Shown one piece after another: positions 17,936 through 28,785 of a stretch of 64,000 bases of DNA; within the stretch, counting starts at the first letter, position 1, and each line of letters begins with the position of its first letter. Made by a program: the position numbers and the translations under genes. The notes below the pieces were generated by a model. The model searched no databases. It was given only the letters and a program-made list of their open reading frames with translations, and was not told the DNA's origin. The DNA is from an uncultured Burkholderiales bacterium (GTDB lineage: Bacteria; Pseudomonadota; Gammaproteobacteria; Burkholderiales; Burkholderiaceae_C). The stretch lies in NCBI GenBank assembly GCA_903831655.1, contig CAIKYO010000437.1, positions 1 through 64,000 of the forward strand. Direction: 5' to 3'.

Positions 17936-18832
17936 GTTTTGCACCGCAGCACCACTGGCTCCTTTGCCCAAGTTGTCCAAGCGAGCCATCACCACCGCTT
18001 GTTGTTTGCGAGCGTTGTAAAACACTGCAATTTCAAGCTCATCGCCTCCATTGAGCTGCGTGGCATCAAAACGCTCTGAGGCCAACTCAGGCAAGACATG
18101 AACATGTCCTTGCTGGATTTGACCGTAGTGCTGAGCATAAACATGGCGAATGTCAGCACCAGAGCTGACCCCTGTCATTTGAGACAGATGAAGCGGGAGC
18201 TGCACCACCATGCCTTGGGCAAAATTGCCCACCGAAGGCACGAAAATGGGCGCACAAGTCAATCCTCCATACGCCATGATTTCTGCGTAATGCTTGTGCT
18301 CTAGTCCCAGTCCATAGTACTCTAGCAAAGGCGCTTCATGCGCCTCATAGGCTTCAATCATGCTGCGCCCTCCTCCTGAGTACCCGCTCACACTGGGCAA
18401 ACAAAGAGGGGTGTGCTTGGCAATGACACCCGCCTCGACCAAGGGGTGAAGCAAGGCAATGGCCCCTGTGGCGTAGCAACCTGGGTTGGCAACCCTGGAA
18501 GCTTGGGCAATCAATTGTGCTTGTACTGGCGAATACTCAGCAAACCCATACACCCACCCGCTAGCGGTTCGGTGTGCGGTGGATGCATCGATGATTCTGG
18601 GGCGTTCTCCCTCGGGCAATGTGTCAATCAAAGCCACGGATTCAATGGCTTGGGCATCGTGAAGACACAAAATGACCACGTCCGCTTGAGCCATGCATTC
18701 AAGCTTTGCACCTGGGTCCTTGCGCAAGTGAGCCTCAATTTGCAGCAATTGCATGGTGGCGTCAGATTGCAGGCGTTCCCGAATTTGCAATCCGGTTGTA
18801 CCGGCTTCCCCGTCGATGAAGATTTTGTGCAT
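17912..18832 (-). CDS. argC: N-acetyl-gamma-glutamyl-phosphate reductase (short type)
   Basis: MHKIFIDGEAGTTGLQIRERL..., NPGCYATGAIALLHPL. Confidence 0.93.
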   Translation of the reverse strand: MHKIFIDGEAGTTGLQIRERLQSDATMQLLQIEAHLRKDPGAKLECMAQADVVILCLHDAQAIESVALIDTLPEGERPRIIDASTAHRTASGWVYGFAEYSPVQAQLIAQASRVANPGCYATGAIALLHPLVEAGVIAKHTPLCLPSVSGYSGGGRSMIEAYEAHEAPLLEYYGLGLEHKHYAEIMAYGGLTCAPIFVPSVGNFAQGMVVQLPLHLSQMTGVSSGADIRHVYAQHYGQIQQGHVHVLPELASERFDATQLNGGDELEIAVFYNARKQQAVVMARLDNLGKGASGAAVQNLKLMLGV

Positions 18833-19003
18833 GAATTAACACCCAAAAGAACTAATTTTATAAAACTTTTGTACTCGATGTAAGCAAAAGGGAAGAATTT
18901 TGACCTTGGTCGTGATACATTTCGGGACGGCAAACTATAGAACTTGGGGTCATGCCCAGTGTAGACATCCTATTCTATTTCCTCCAGAACTACTGAGATA
19001 AAT

Positions 19004-20167
19004 ATGAAAATTCACGAATACCAAGGCAAAGAAATTTTGCGCCAATTTGGCGTGCCCGTTCCAAAAGGCATTCCCGCGTTCACAGTCCAAGAGGCCGTTG
19101 AGGCAGCTCAAAAGCTGGGCGGTCCTGTTTGGGTCGTTAAAGCTCAGATTCACGCTGGAGGCCGTGGCAAGGGCGGTGGCGTTAAGCTTGCGCGCTCTAT
19201 TGATGAGGTGCGCACCTTGGCTGGTGAGATCCTTGGCATGCAACTGATTACTCACCAAACTGGTCCAGAAGGCCAAAAGGTTCGTCGTCTTTTGATCGAA
19301 GAGGGCGCCGACATCAAGAAAGAATATTACGTCTCAGCGGTGACAGACCGCGCCTCGCAAAAAGTGGTGCTCATGGCCTCCTCCGAGGGCGGCATGGACA
19401 TTGAAGAGGTGGCTCACGCAACTCCAGAGAAAATTATCAAAGCATTCGTGGACCCCTTGGTGGGGCTCACCCAAGAGCAAGCACTGGAGTTGTGCCACGG
19501 CATGGGCGTGCCTGCTGGCGCCTCCACAGATCAAGCCGTTGATGTCTTGAAAAAGCTCTTCACCGCTTACATGGAAACCGACTGCTCACTGGCGGAAATC
19601 AACCCCCTGATCCTAGAGGGCAATGGCAACATCAAAGCCCTTGATGCCAAATTCAACTTTGATCCAAACGCACTCTTCAGACACCCAGAGATCGTCGCTT
19701 ACCGCGATCTAGACGAAGAGGATGCAGCTGAAATCGAGGCCAGCAAATTTGACCTGGCCTACATCAGCTTGGATGGCAACATTGGCTGCTTGGTCAATGG
19801 TGCGGGTCTTGCGATGGCCACCATGGACACCATCAAACTCTTTGGTGCTGAGCCCGCCAACTTCCTAGACGTTGGAGGAGGTGCCACGCCTGAGAAGGTC
19901 ACCGAAGCCTTCAAAATCATGCTCAAAAACCCCAAAGTCAAAGCGATCTTTGTCAACATCTTTGGCGGCATCATGAGATGCGACACCATTGCAACTGGCG
20001 TCATCACGGCTTGTAAGGCTGTGAATTTGAACGTCCCATTGGTGGTTCGCATGAAAGGCACGAATGAAGAGTTGGGCAAGAAAATGCTCGCCGAATCGGG
20101 TCTTCCCATCATCAGTGCAGACAGCATGGCCGAGGCCGCTCAAAAAGTCGTTGCCGCCTTGAAATAA
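19004..20167 (+). CDS. sucC: Succinyl-CoA synthetase (ADP-forming) subunit beta
   Basis: [38 protein letters not shown]. Confidence 0.98.
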   Translation: MKIHEYQGKEILRQFGVPVPKGIPAFTVQEAVEAAQKLGGPVWVVKAQIHAGGRGKGGGVKLARSIDEVRTLAGEILGMQLITHQTGPEGQKVRRLLIEEGADIKKEYYVSAVTDRASQKVVLMASSEGGMDIEEVAHATPEKIIKAFVDPLVGLTQEQALELCHGMGVPAGASTDQAVDVLKKLFTAYMETDCSLAEINPLILEGNGNIKALDAKFNFDPNALFRHPEIVAYRDLDEEDAAEIEASKFDLAYISLDGNIGCLVNGAGLAMATMDTIKLFGAEPANFLDVGGGATPEKVTEAFKIMLKNPKVKAIFVNIFGGIMRCDTIATGVITACKAVNLNVPLVVRMKGTNEELGKKMLAESGLPIISADSMAEAAQKVVAALK

Positions 20168-20184
20168 GACCTAGGAAACACATC

Positions 20185-21078
20185 ATGTCAATCTACATCA
20201 ATAAACACACCAAAGTCATCACACAAGGCATTACTGGTAAAACAGGCCAATTCCACACCGAAAAATGCCAAGAATATGCGAACGGTCGCGAATGCTTCGT
20301 TGCAGGCGTGAATCCCAAAAAAGCAGGCGAGCGCATTTTTGACATCCCAATTTATGGCTCTGTCAAAGAAGCCGCACACGAAACAGGTGCCACGGTCTCC
20401 GTGATCTATGTGCCTCCAGCAGGCGCTGCTGCTGCCATTTGGGAAGCGGTTGAAGCCGATCTTGACTTGGCCATTTGTATTACCGAGGGCATTCCTGTTC
20501 GAGACATGCTCATGGTGAGAAACAAAATGAAAGCCAAAGAGGCAGCGGGTGGCAAGAAAACCCTCCTCCTTGGACCCAACTGCCCAGGACTGATCACGCC
20601 CGATGAAATCAAAATCGGCATCATGCCTGGCCACATTCACAGAAAAGGTCGCATTGGCGTGGTCTCACGCTCAGGCACGCTGACCTATGAAGCGGTTGCG
20701 CAATTGACTGAGATTGGTCTTGGACAATCCAGCGCCGTGGGCATTGGTGGGGATCCCATCAATGGTCTGAAGCACATCGATGTCATGCGTGCCTTCAACG
20801 AGGACCCCGATACCGATGCAGTCATCATGATTGGTGAAATTGGTGGACCCGATGAGGCAGAAGCCGCTCGCTGGTGCAAAGACAACATGAAAAAACCCAT
20901 TGTGGGCTTCATTGCAGGCGTAACCGCCCCCGCAGGCAAGAGAATGGGACACGCAGGTGCCTTGATCTCTGGTGGCGAAGACACCGCGGATGCAAAACTG
21001 GCGATCATGGAGGCTTGTGGCTTCAAAGTCACCAAGAACCCCTCTGAGATGGCGAAATTGCTCAAAGCAATGCTCTAA
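20185..21078 (+). CDS. sucD: Succinyl-CoA synthetase subunit alpha
   Basis: GITGKTGQFHTEKC; RMGHAGALISGGEDTADAK phospho-His region. Confidence 0.98.
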   Translation: MSIYINKHTKVITQGITGKTGQFHTEKCQEYANGRECFVAGVNPKKAGERIFDIPIYGSVKEAAHETGATVSVIYVPPAGAAAAIWEAVEADLDLAICITEGIPVRDMLMVRNKMKAKEAAGGKKTLLLGPNCPGLITPDEIKIGIMPGHIHRKGRIGVVSRSGTLTYEAVAQLTEIGLGQSSAVGIGGDPINGLKHIDVMRAFNEDPDTDAVIMIGEIGGPDEAEAARWCKDNMKKPIVGFIAGVTAPAGKRMGHAGALISGGEDTADAKLAIMEACGFKVTKNPSEMAKLLKAML

Positions 21079-21128
21079 ATCGTCTGACCAAACTCTCACA
21101 CTGATACAAACAATACGGGGACTCACGC

Positions 21129-21824
21129 ATGGACATGATTCAAACTGCCGATTTTTGGCTCAACTTGATCAAAATCATTTGGATTAACATCATTTTGTCG
21201 GGTGACAACGCTGTGGTGATTGCCATGGCTGCAAGAACCCTTCCACCCAAAGAAAAGAAGATGGCCATCATCATCGGCTCTGCCGTGGCGGTGGTGCTCT
21301 TGGTGGCACTCACCATTGGCGCAGCACAATTGATGGAGTTGCCCTATCTTGAGTTGGTGGGTGGTGCGTTATTGCTTTGGATTGGTGTGAAGTTGTTGGC
21401 TGAGGAAGAGGACGGCGAGGACGATGCCATCCAACACGCCTCCCTTTGGGCTGCTGTCAGGACCATTTTGATTGCTGACTTGGTCATGAGCTTGGACAAC
21501 GTGATCGGTGTTGCAGCGGCAGCAAAAGGCTCCATATTGCTGTTGTGCTTGGGTTTGGCCGTGAGCATTCCTGTGGTGGTCTTTAGCAGTGCTCTCATGA
21601 TCAACATCATGAACCGCTTCCCCATCATCATCACATTGGGTGCTGCATTGATTGGGTGGGTGGCTGGAGAGTCCATGATGGGAGATGCTGCCATTCGTGA
21701 CTTCATCGAAACCATGCCCGTGTTGGACTACGCCATTCCAGCAGTTTGTGCATTGTTTGTCGTGGGCCTTGGAAGGTATTTGCAAAACAAATCTGCCTCT
21801 CACAGCGAAAGCGAAGCAGCCTGA
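21129..21824 (+). CDS. TerC/YjbE-family integral membrane protein
   Basis: WINIILSGDNAVVIAMAARTLP and DLVMSLDNVIGVAAA TerC motifs. Confidence 0.92.
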   Translation: MDMIQTADFWLNLIKIIWINIILSGDNAVVIAMAARTLPPKEKKMAIIIGSAVAVVLLVALTIGAAQLMELPYLELVGGALLLWIGVKLLAEEEDGEDDAIQHASLWAAVRTILIADLVMSLDNVIGVAAAAKGSILLLCLGLAVSIPVVVFSSALMINIMNRFPIIITLGAALIGWVAGESMMGDAAIRDFIETMPVLDYAIPAVCALFVVGLGRYLQNKSASHSESEAA

Positions 21825-21870
21825 GTTTCTTTTGAGCCCTGGAAGGACGACTTTCTTGGGACAAGCTAAA

Positions 21871-21908
21871 AAAAGACCTCGCAGAAGAATGCTTCTGTGA
21901 GGTCTTTT
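21871..21908. terminator. Bidirectional intrinsic terminator between terC-like gene and moaC
   Basis: AAAAGACCTCGCAGAAG-AATG-CTTCTGTGAGGTCTTTT; A-tract/T-tract flanks; genes converge here. Confidence 0.9.
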
Positions 21909-21913
21909 TCATT

Positions 21914-21941
21914 GAGCCTTGCGCCTTGCGCCTAGCGCCTT
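21914..21941. repeat. Four tandem 7-bp units, consensus GCGCCTT
   Basis: GAGCCTT GCGCCTT GCGCCTA GCGCCTT abutting the moaC stop codon. Confidence 0.7.
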
Positions 21942-22441
21942 TACTTGGAAGGAGAGCCTCCTCTTTCATAAAGTCCTGAGCGTCCGCCACTTTTTGTCAG
22001 CACACACACGTTGGTGATCACCATGCCACGGTCAATGGCCTTGCACATGTCATAGACCGTGAGCAATGCCACTTGCACGGCACTCAAGGCCTCCATTTCA
22101 ACACCCGTGGGACCCACCGTCTCCACTTGTGCTTCGCAACGCATGCCGAACTCCTGCTTGTGCTCATCGCGAACCACCTCCCAATCCAAACTCACACGGG
22201 TGAGCGCCAAAGGGTGACAAAGGGGCACCAAATCACTGGTTTTCTTGGCCCCTTGAATGCCAGCAACCCTTGCAATGCCCAAGACATCGCCTTTTTTGGC
22301 CGTGCCTTGCTCGATCACTTGCAAGGTTGCTTTCTCCATGAGAATTAAACCTTGGGCTCTGGCCACGCGGTGGGTCGACTCTTTTGCTGACACATCCACC
22401 ATGTGTGCATGGCCTTGGGCATCAAAATGGGTCAAGGACAT
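21941..22441 (-). CDS. moaC: Cyclic pyranopterin monophosphate synthase MoaC
   Basis: [51 protein letters not shown]. Confidence 0.95.
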   Translation of the reverse strand: MSLTHFDAQGHAHMVDVSAKESTHRVARAQGLILMEKATLQVIEQGTAKKGDVLGIARVAGIQGAKKTSDLVPLCHPLALTRVSLDWEVVRDEHKQEFGMRCEAQVETVGPTGVEMEALSAVQVALLTVYDMCKAIDRGMVITNVCVLTKSGGRSGLYERGGSPSK

Positions 22442-22503
22442 TTTTGATTTCTCTCTTTCTGATTCAATTAAGCGTTAACATTTGTGCATCATCATACGTT
22501 GAA

Positions 22504-24153
22504 ATGAAGCCCCACTCCTATTCATCCACACCCCCCAAGCTCAACGCCATGGATAAAGCGTTGCGCAGGGTGCGTGTCTTGATCCTTTTCTTGGTTGGGG
22601 TGAGTCCCTTGAGCTTTGCACAGCCCCAGAGCGACCCTCAACAAACCCCGACTCCTCAGACAAGCCCCGCCACGCTCTCCTCGGGCAGACTGCCACGCAT
22701 CGGAGACGGAGCGGAGATGGGATTTGGTCAAGAAAGACGCATTGGAGACTCAATTGCCAAAGAGATCTTCAAAGATCCTGACTACGTGGACGATCCTATC
22801 TTGTTGGAATACGTTCAAGCCATTTGGTTCAAATTGATCGAGGCTGCCAAGTTCAGGGGCGACATCTCAAGCGACATGCAAGAGCGCTTTGCTTGGGATG
22901 TCTTGCTCATCAAAGATCCCTCGATCAACGCCTTTGCACTCCCAGGAGGCTACATGGGCGTTCATTTGGGACTCATTGGCATTGTCACCAGTCCCGACGA
23001 ACTGGCCTCAGTCTTGGGTCACGAGTTGAGCCACATCACGCAGCGCCACATCTCGCGCATGTTCACCCAACAAGCACAACAAACACCGCTCTTGATTGGC
23101 GCAATGCTGTTGGGCATTTTGGCAGCCGGGCGAAACCCCAATGCGGGTGGCGCCTTGATGGTGGGAGGACAAGCCGCAGCGACTCAAAGTCAACTGAACT
23201 TTTCACGCGACATGGAGCGCGAAGCGGATCGCTTGGGCTACGGTGTGATGACTCAAGCGGGATACCAAGGATCTGGTTTTGTCACCATGTTTCAAAAGTT
23301 GCAAAACGCATCCCGACTCAATGACAATGGATCTTATCCTTACCTCAGAAGCCACCCCCTCACCACCGAGCGCATTGCAGACATGCAATCTCGTGAGCTC
23401 GACCTCTCCAAGGAAGCCTCGCCCGTGGCCGACCTCATAAGCCAGTGCCTGCACAGCATGATGGCTGCTCGTTCACGTGTTTTGGTGCAACACGACACAC
23501 AAGGGCTTCAACTCATCTTGGACATCGCCTCCCAACCTGAGCGCAACCCCAAACTGGGTCTTTCTCAACAAATGGGGCAACTCTATGCGGGAGCATTGGC
23601 TGCGATCAAGACTCGCCGACCCTTGCTGGCCGAGCAGTTTCTCCTTCGCTTAAACGATCTCATCACGCCTTTGAAAAACACCCAACTGCAATATCAATGG
23701 GTACAGCTCAAAGCAGAAATCGCACTTGCACAAAATGCACCCCTCACCAGCATTGCAATCTTGGAGAGCTTGCCTGAGAGTCGAGCCACGGTCCTGGCGT
23801 TGTCTCAAAGCCGTTTACTCTCCAAATTGGCTTCACAAATTTCACGCGCCAAAGAGGACCTCAATCTTTGGGTTCAGCGTTACCCCAAGGACATTCAAGC
23901 CTGGGAGCTCTTGTCGCAATCGCAAGGTCTAAGTGAGGACCCCATTGGGGCCATACGTTCCATGGCCGAATCCTACGCTTTGAAGTTTGACTACCCAGCC
24001 GCCATTGATCGGCTTCGCGCAGCACAAGCCAAAACCAAACAACTCCAATCGAGCGTGGGGCTTGGCCGAGCGCAAGAAATGCAGGCCTCCATCGTAGACG
24101 CTCGTCTCAGGGCGCTTTTGGAATTGAGAAAAGCGGAAATGCTTGAAAAGTAA
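22504..24153 (+). CDS. M48-family periplasmic metalloprotease (BepA-like) with C-terminal repeats
   Basis: HELSHITQRH (HExxH), SRDMEREADRLGYGVM; N-terminal signal-like hydrophobic segment. Confidence 0.9.
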   Translation: MKPHSYSSTPPKLNAMDKALRRVRVLILFLVGVSPLSFAQPQSDPQQTPTPQTSPATLSSGRLPRIGDGAEMGFGQERRIGDSIAKEIFKDPDYVDDPILLEYVQAIWFKLIEAAKFRGDISSDMQERFAWDVLLIKDPSINAFALPGGYMGVHLGLIGIVTSPDELASVLGHELSHITQRHISRMFTQQAQQTPLLIGAMLLGILAAGRNPNAGGALMVGGQAAATQSQLNFSRDMEREADRLGYGVMTQAGYQGSGFVTMFQKLQNASRLNDNGSYPYLRSHPLTTERIADMQSRELDLSKEASPVADLISQCLHSMMAARSRVLVQHDTQGLQLILDIASQPERNPKLGLSQQMGQLYAGALAAIKTRRPLLAEQFLLRLNDLITPLKNTQLQYQWVQLKAEIALAQNAPLTSIAILESLPESRATVLALSQSRLLSKLASQISRAKEDLNLWVQRYPKDIQAWELLSQSQGLSEDPIGAIRSMAESYALKFDYPAAIDRLRAAQAKTKQLQSSVGLGRAQEMQASIVDARLRALLELRKAEMLEK

Positions 24154-24230
24154 AAAAATCGCAAAGTAACCCTATTTTTCGATTTTTTTTACCCTTTTCC
24201 ACGCCTTGATGCGTCTATCATTGGCCCCCT

Positions 24231-24692
24231 ATGTCCAGCATCCACATCACCGATATCGAAGCCGCGATCAATTATTGGCGCGACAAGTCCCCATCCCCCG
24301 ATGGCATTACCTTGGCTCCTGCCCTAAGAGCCTTGGCCGAGGTGTATGCATTGATGATTCATTACCATGAGGAAGAAGCCGCCTTCAATGGCTTTCCTCC
24401 CAAAGCACTCGATGCTTGGCTTGAGTGGTATCACCACTTGCCCGACACGCCTTGCATTGCGATATGCTCAACCAGTCAAGGTGATGAAACATGCAAGGGA
24501 TGTGGTCGCTCTTTTGAAGAAGTTCAAAATTGGACTCAAATGAACCCTGCTGAGAAACGCACGGTGTGGCGACGCATCACCCTAGATCAATCGGCGTGGC
24601 GTTTTAACCGCTACGCTGAACGCGCACAAGAGTCTTTGAAAGACCACTCTGGCTCTGAGCGCGAGTCTCTTGAACGCCCAAGCGCAAAGTAA
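24231..24692 (+). CDS. DUF3717 + DUF1289 two-domain protein
   Basis: N-term SIHITDIEAAINYWRDKSPSPDG; C-term PCIAICSTSQGDETCKGCGRSFEEVQNW. Confidence 0.75.
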   Translation: MSSIHITDIEAAINYWRDKSPSPDGITLAPALRALAEVYALMIHYHEEEAAFNGFPPKALDAWLEWYHHLPDTPCIAICSTSQGDETCKGCGRSFEEVQNWTQMNPAEKRTVWRRITLDQSAWRFNRYAERAQESLKDHSGSERESLERPSAK

Positions 24693-24729
24693 AACAGGTA
24701 ACCCCTGGCCATTACACGCTAGTAATGGC

Positions 24730-26175
24730 TTACGCCCTAGATGGGCCCTTTTGGTGAGCCAATGTCTGGGCCAAGCCCGTGTAACTCCAAGGGGTCAACG
24801 ACAACAAGCGCTCCTTGGCCTCTTGGGGTATCGCGAGTCTCTCAATGAGCGCATGCAAGTCTTTGGCCAAAACGACTTGGCCTCTTGTCACGTCCTTGAG
24901 TTGCTCATAGGCGCCGGAGACACCATAGCGTCGCATCACCGTTTGAATGGGCTCGGCCAACACCTCCCAAGACAACTCCAAGTCCTCCATGAGCTTGGAG
25001 GGGTTGATCTCCAACTTGTTAAAGCCCGTTTGCAAGGACTGATAAGCGAGGATTGAGTATCCAAAGGCCACACCAATGTTTCGAATGACGGTGCTGTCGC
25101 TCAAATCCCTTTGAAAACGTGAGATCGGCAACTTTTCTCCCATGTGCTTTAACAGCGCGTTGGCCAACCCCAAGTTGCCCTCTGCATTTTCAAAATCAAT
25201 GGGATTGACTTTGTGCGGCATGGTGGATGAACCAATCTCGCCTGCTTTGAGCCTTTGCTTGAAATAGCCAGCAGAGATATAGCCCCAAATGTCACGTGAG
25301 CAATCGATCAATATGACATTGATGTGCGCCAAGGCATCAAAGAACTCACCCATGTAATCATGGGGTTCAATTTGTGTGCTGTAGTCTTGAAAAGTCAAGC
25401 CCAGTCCATGCAAATGCTGGAGTTTTGAGTCTTCATCCAGCGTCGGTTTGGTTTGGACCACTCGGCGTGCAAGCGCTGGCCAATCGAGCTCGGGATAGGC
25501 CACCACCTGCGCGTTGTAATTGCCCACCGCGCCGTTGATTTTTCCCATCAACTCAACCGATGACAAACGCTGCCTGGCACGCTCCAAGCGACGCACAAAA
25601 TTGGCCATCTCTTTGCCAACCGTGGTCGGGGTTGCTGTTTGTCCATGTGTCTTGGAGAGCATGGCTGTGTCAGCGTGCTCCTGAGCCATTTGGGACAAGG
25701 TATGGATCAACCCATCCACCATGGGTAGCAAAACCTCTTGCCTGGCAGCTTGAATCTGCAAAGCGTGTGACGTGTTGTTGACGTCCTCGCTTGTGAGGGA
25801 GAAGTGTACAAACTCTAAAATCTGAGCAAATTCCGCCAACAATTCGCTGGGAAGTTTCGAATCTTCAAGCCTTGCTTTGATCCAATACTCGACCGCTTTG
25901 ACATCGTGATTGGTGGTTTTTTCAATGTCCTTGATGGCCTGGGCATCGCTGGCAGAAAAACCCCGCACCAAAGACTCCAAGTACTCGATTGCTTTTGATG
26001 AAAAGGCCTTGAATTCAGGTAACTTGGCTTGGCTCAATGCAATAAGCCATGTGATCTCCACTTGAACTCTGCGGTGCATGTACCCATATTCAGACATGAT
26101 GGGCCGCAATTGCGCCAATTTTTGAGCATAACGGCCATCTAAGGGCGACAAGGCTTGGAGTGAGGTGTGGTTCAT
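24730..26175 (-). CDS. purB: Adenylosuccinate lyase
   Basis: LSPLDGRYAQKL...; SSTMPHKVNPIDFENAEGNLGLANAL signature. Confidence 0.97.
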   Translation of the reverse strand: MNHTSLQALSPLDGRYAQKLAQLRPIMSEYGYMHRRVQVEITWLIALSQAKLPEFKAFSSKAIEYLESLVRGFSASDAQAIKDIEKTTNHDVKAVEYWIKARLEDSKLPSELLAEFAQILEFVHFSLTSEDVNNTSHALQIQAARQEVLLPMVDGLIHTLSQMAQEHADTAMLSKTHGQTATPTTVGKEMANFVRRLERARQRLSSVELMGKINGAVGNYNAQVVAYPELDWPALARRVVQTKPTLDEDSKLQHLHGLGLTFQDYSTQIEPHDYMGEFFDALAHINVILIDCSRDIWGYISAGYFKQRLKAGEIGSSTMPHKVNPIDFENAEGNLGLANALLKHMGEKLPISRFQRDLSDSTVIRNIGVAFGYSILAYQSLQTGFNKLEINPSKLMEDLELSWEVLAEPIQTVMRRYGVSGAYEQLKDVTRGQVVLAKDLHALIERLAIPQEAKERLLSLTPWSYTGLAQTLAHQKGPSRA

Positions 26176-26313
26176 GCCTCGATTCTAAAGCCTGGCGAGT
26201 CACAATCGTTTTTTGGGTTTGACCCCAATTAATTGCTTTCTCACGTCGCACTCTCACAACACTTGGCCTTGCACTCACACATAGAATGCAAAGCTCAGAC
26301 ACCAGATTTAAAC

Positions 26314-26928
26314 ATGAAACTCATCGGCGCCAATTCCAGCCCCTATGTTCGCAAAGTGCGGATATTCATGGCTGAAAAAAAACTTGATTACCACTTCATC
26401 CCTGAAATGGTTTGGTCAAAAGACACCCAAATCACGCAATCCAACCCTTTGGGCAAGGTGCCTTGCTTGGTGATGGAGGGGGGTGAGGCGCTCTTTGACT
26501 CACGTGTCATCGTTGAATACTTGGACACCCTCTCACCCGTTGGCAAATTGATCCCCGCCAGCGGTCGCGAGCGTGCTGAAGTCAAGACTTGGGAGGCCTT
26601 GGCGGATGGGCTCTTGGATGCAAGCATTTTGGCCCGCCTTGAGCAAACCTGGGGGGAGAGAACCGATGCACAGCGTTCCCCCGCTTGGATCGATCGCCAA
26701 ATGGGCAAAGTTCAAGCCAGTCTTGATGCCATGGAAAAAGGCTTGGGTGACAAACTCTTTTGCTTTGGTATCCATTTGAGCTTGGCTGACATTGCCGTGG
26801 GCTGTGCTTTGGGGTACTTGGACTTCCGATTCCCTGACCTGGATTGGCGCAGCACCCACCCAGAACTTCATAGGCTCTATGACAAATTGATGGCGCGTCC
26901 CTCTTTCACGGAAACCATACCCTCTTGA
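26314..26928 (+). CDS. Glutathione S-transferase family protein
   Basis: MKLIGANSSPYVRKVRIFMAEKKLDY; NPLGKVPCLVMEGGEALFDSRVIVEYLD. Confidence 0.92.
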   Translation: MKLIGANSSPYVRKVRIFMAEKKLDYHFIPEMVWSKDTQITQSNPLGKVPCLVMEGGEALFDSRVIVEYLDTLSPVGKLIPASGRERAEVKTWEALADGLLDASILARLEQTWGERTDAQRSPAWIDRQMGKVQASLDAMEKGLGDKLFCFGIHLSLADIAVGCALGYLDFRFPDLDWRSTHPELHRLYDKLMARPSFTETIPS

Positions 26929-26947
26929 AGCGCCTGAACGGTTCTTC

Positions 26948-27415
26948 TCACGCTCTCAGTTTCGATTTAAGCCAGCGCATCAACACGCCCAACAAGGGTA
27001 ATTTTTCATACAACTCTTGGGCTGCATCCCAATAGTCTTTGTGCAGGCAGACTTGCCACCCCTGCACCTCATCTTTTTGCCACCTCAAGTGCGTAGCACC
27101 TTGAATGCATTGCTCATGGGTGTGGCTCATGGCATCGAGCCAAAAATAAAATCGCCACGTCAAGAAAGTGTTCTCCCCTTGGGTGACTTGTTCATCCACC
27201 ACAAAACGGGGCTCTCGCATGGTGCTGAACATGTGCAAAAAAATACGCTCAATGCCCTCCCATCCCCTCACGTCATTGAATGGATCTTGAAATTGAGCTT
27301 GAGGAGCATAAAATTTTTGCAAACCCGGCAAACTCTCCAAACTCAATGATTCATACAGCTGGCCCAATTCACGCACTCTCAGCTCCAACGTAGGGTCCTC
27401 GTTTTCAGTCGTCAT
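26948..27415 (-). CDS. Nuclear transport factor 2 (SnoaL-like) family protein
   Basis: 155 aa; LQKFYAPQAQFQDPFNDVRGWEGIERIFLHMF pattern; in lipid-type cluster. Confidence 0.75.
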   Translation of the reverse strand: MTTENEDPTLELRVRELGQLYESLSLESLPGLQKFYAPQAQFQDPFNDVRGWEGIERIFLHMFSTMREPRFVVDEQVTQGENTFLTWRFYFWLDAMSHTHEQCIQGATHLRWQKDEVQGWQVCLHKDYWDAAQELYEKLPLLGVLMRWLKSKLRA

Positions 27416-27445
27416 GATGACCTCCTCCTCACTGCGTCTTTCTGT

Positions 27446-28219
27446 TCATCGGACCACCCATTTTTTGATGATCGCAAAGTACCATGAATAGGGAAGAATC
27501 CTCAAGAGCTTCAATACACGCGTGAAGGCCTTGGGAAAATGGATTTCAAACTCCCCTCTCTCCCAACCTTCAATCATGTATTGGGCGGCCTCTTTGGGCA
27601 TCAACAAATAAGGCATCTCAAATGTGTTTTGAGCCGTGAGCGGTGTTTTCACAAAACCGGGATTGACCACACTCACACCCACACCACAAGGGCTCAAGTC
27701 CAAATACAAACACTCAACCAAGTTGATCATGGCCGCCTTGGTGGGCCCATAAGCCAAACTTTTTGGCAACCCCACAAAGCCTGCCACACTTGAGACCAGG
27801 CTCACATGGCCACTCCCTTGTGAGACCAGTGTAGGCAGCACGCAATCCAATACACGGCAAACCCCCATGTAATTGATGTCTTGGTGTTTGAACATCTCAG
27901 CATAAGTAAACGCCTTGGCGTCTTGAGCCAAGTAATGCCCGGCCAAGTAAATCACCCAGTCTAGCCCTTGATGCGCCTTGACCGCCTCGCTCGCACGAGC
28001 CACACTCTCGCCACTTTGAACATCCATGGTGCAAGCATAAAGAGAGGGATGCTCCAGCACGAGCTGATCCAAAGCCGACTGGCTTCTTGCACTCACTGCG
28101 ACCCTCGCTCCCAACTGGCTCAACTCCAAAGCCAAGGCCATCCCAATTCCACTGGACGCACCAATGAGCCAAACACTCTTGTTGTGCCAACTCTTCACCT
28201 TTGAGTTCAAGGGCTTCAT
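27446..28219 (-). CDS. Short-chain dehydrogenase/reductase
   Basis: VWLIGASSGIGMALALELSQLGARV; YGPTKAAMINL catalytic motif. Confidence 0.9.
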   Translation of the reverse strand: MKPLNSKVKSWHNKSVWLIGASSGIGMALALELSQLGARVAVSARSQSALDQLVLEHPSLYACTMDVQSGESVARASEAVKAHQGLDWVIYLAGHYLAQDAKAFTYAEMFKHQDINYMGVCRVLDCVLPTLVSQGSGHVSLVSSVAGFVGLPKSLAYGPTKAAMINLVECLYLDLSPCGVGVSVVNPGFVKTPLTAQNTFEMPYLLMPKEAAQYMIEGWERGEFEIHFPKAFTRVLKLLRILPYSWYFAIIKKWVVR

Positions 28220-28785
28220 TTGGACTTTACGGTTAAATCAGGAGCGCCTTGCTTACTAAAGGCGAGCGTGACTTCACCCAAGTCAAAGCCCCATTTGCTC
28301 ATCTTGGATTTGTTGAGCATCGTTTGCTCGTCCATCAGGTACATCCAGTCGTCGAATTCAACATTCCACGTGCGCTCACCCACTGGGAGCGCGAGGGTGT
28401 ATTGCCAACGAAATGCGTTTCCACTGGTTTGTCCATTGGCTTGGCCCACGACATCATCTGCACGCCCTTGGTAGCGACCGTCTCCCTCATCAACCATGTG
28501 CCAGACACGCCTTTGAAGGGTCCCGTCAGAGTACACAAAGTGCTCGTCAAAAACGCCTTGATTGCCATTCCACTCACAATCCATGTCAACACTAAAACGC
28601 TTGACCACTTTTCCAAATCGATCGGTGAACATCCCCCACGCCTTCAACTTGCCATTGAAATAATCGCGCAACACCAACTTGGGGGTTTCGTTTTGATAGG
28701 TCAATAACGCAGGACCTGCACAGGCACTCAATCCCAAAGCGGGGAGCGCCAATGAGCTCAATAAGATTCGTCGCTTTTTGTCCAT
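28216..28785 (-). CDS. DUF3833-family lipoprotein
   Basis: MDKKRRILLSSLALPALGLSACAG lipobox; YFNGKLKAWGMFTDRFGKVVKRF pattern. Confidence 0.78.
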   Translation of the reverse strand: MDKKRRILLSSLALPALGLSACAGPALLTYQNETPKLVLRDYFNGKLKAWGMFTDRFGKVVKRFSVDMDCEWNGNQGVFDEHFVYSDGTLQRRVWHMVDEGDGRYQGRADDVVGQANGQTSGNAFRWQYTLALPVGERTWNVEFDDWMYLMDEQTMLNKSKMSKWGFDLGEVTLAFSKQGAPDLTVKSK

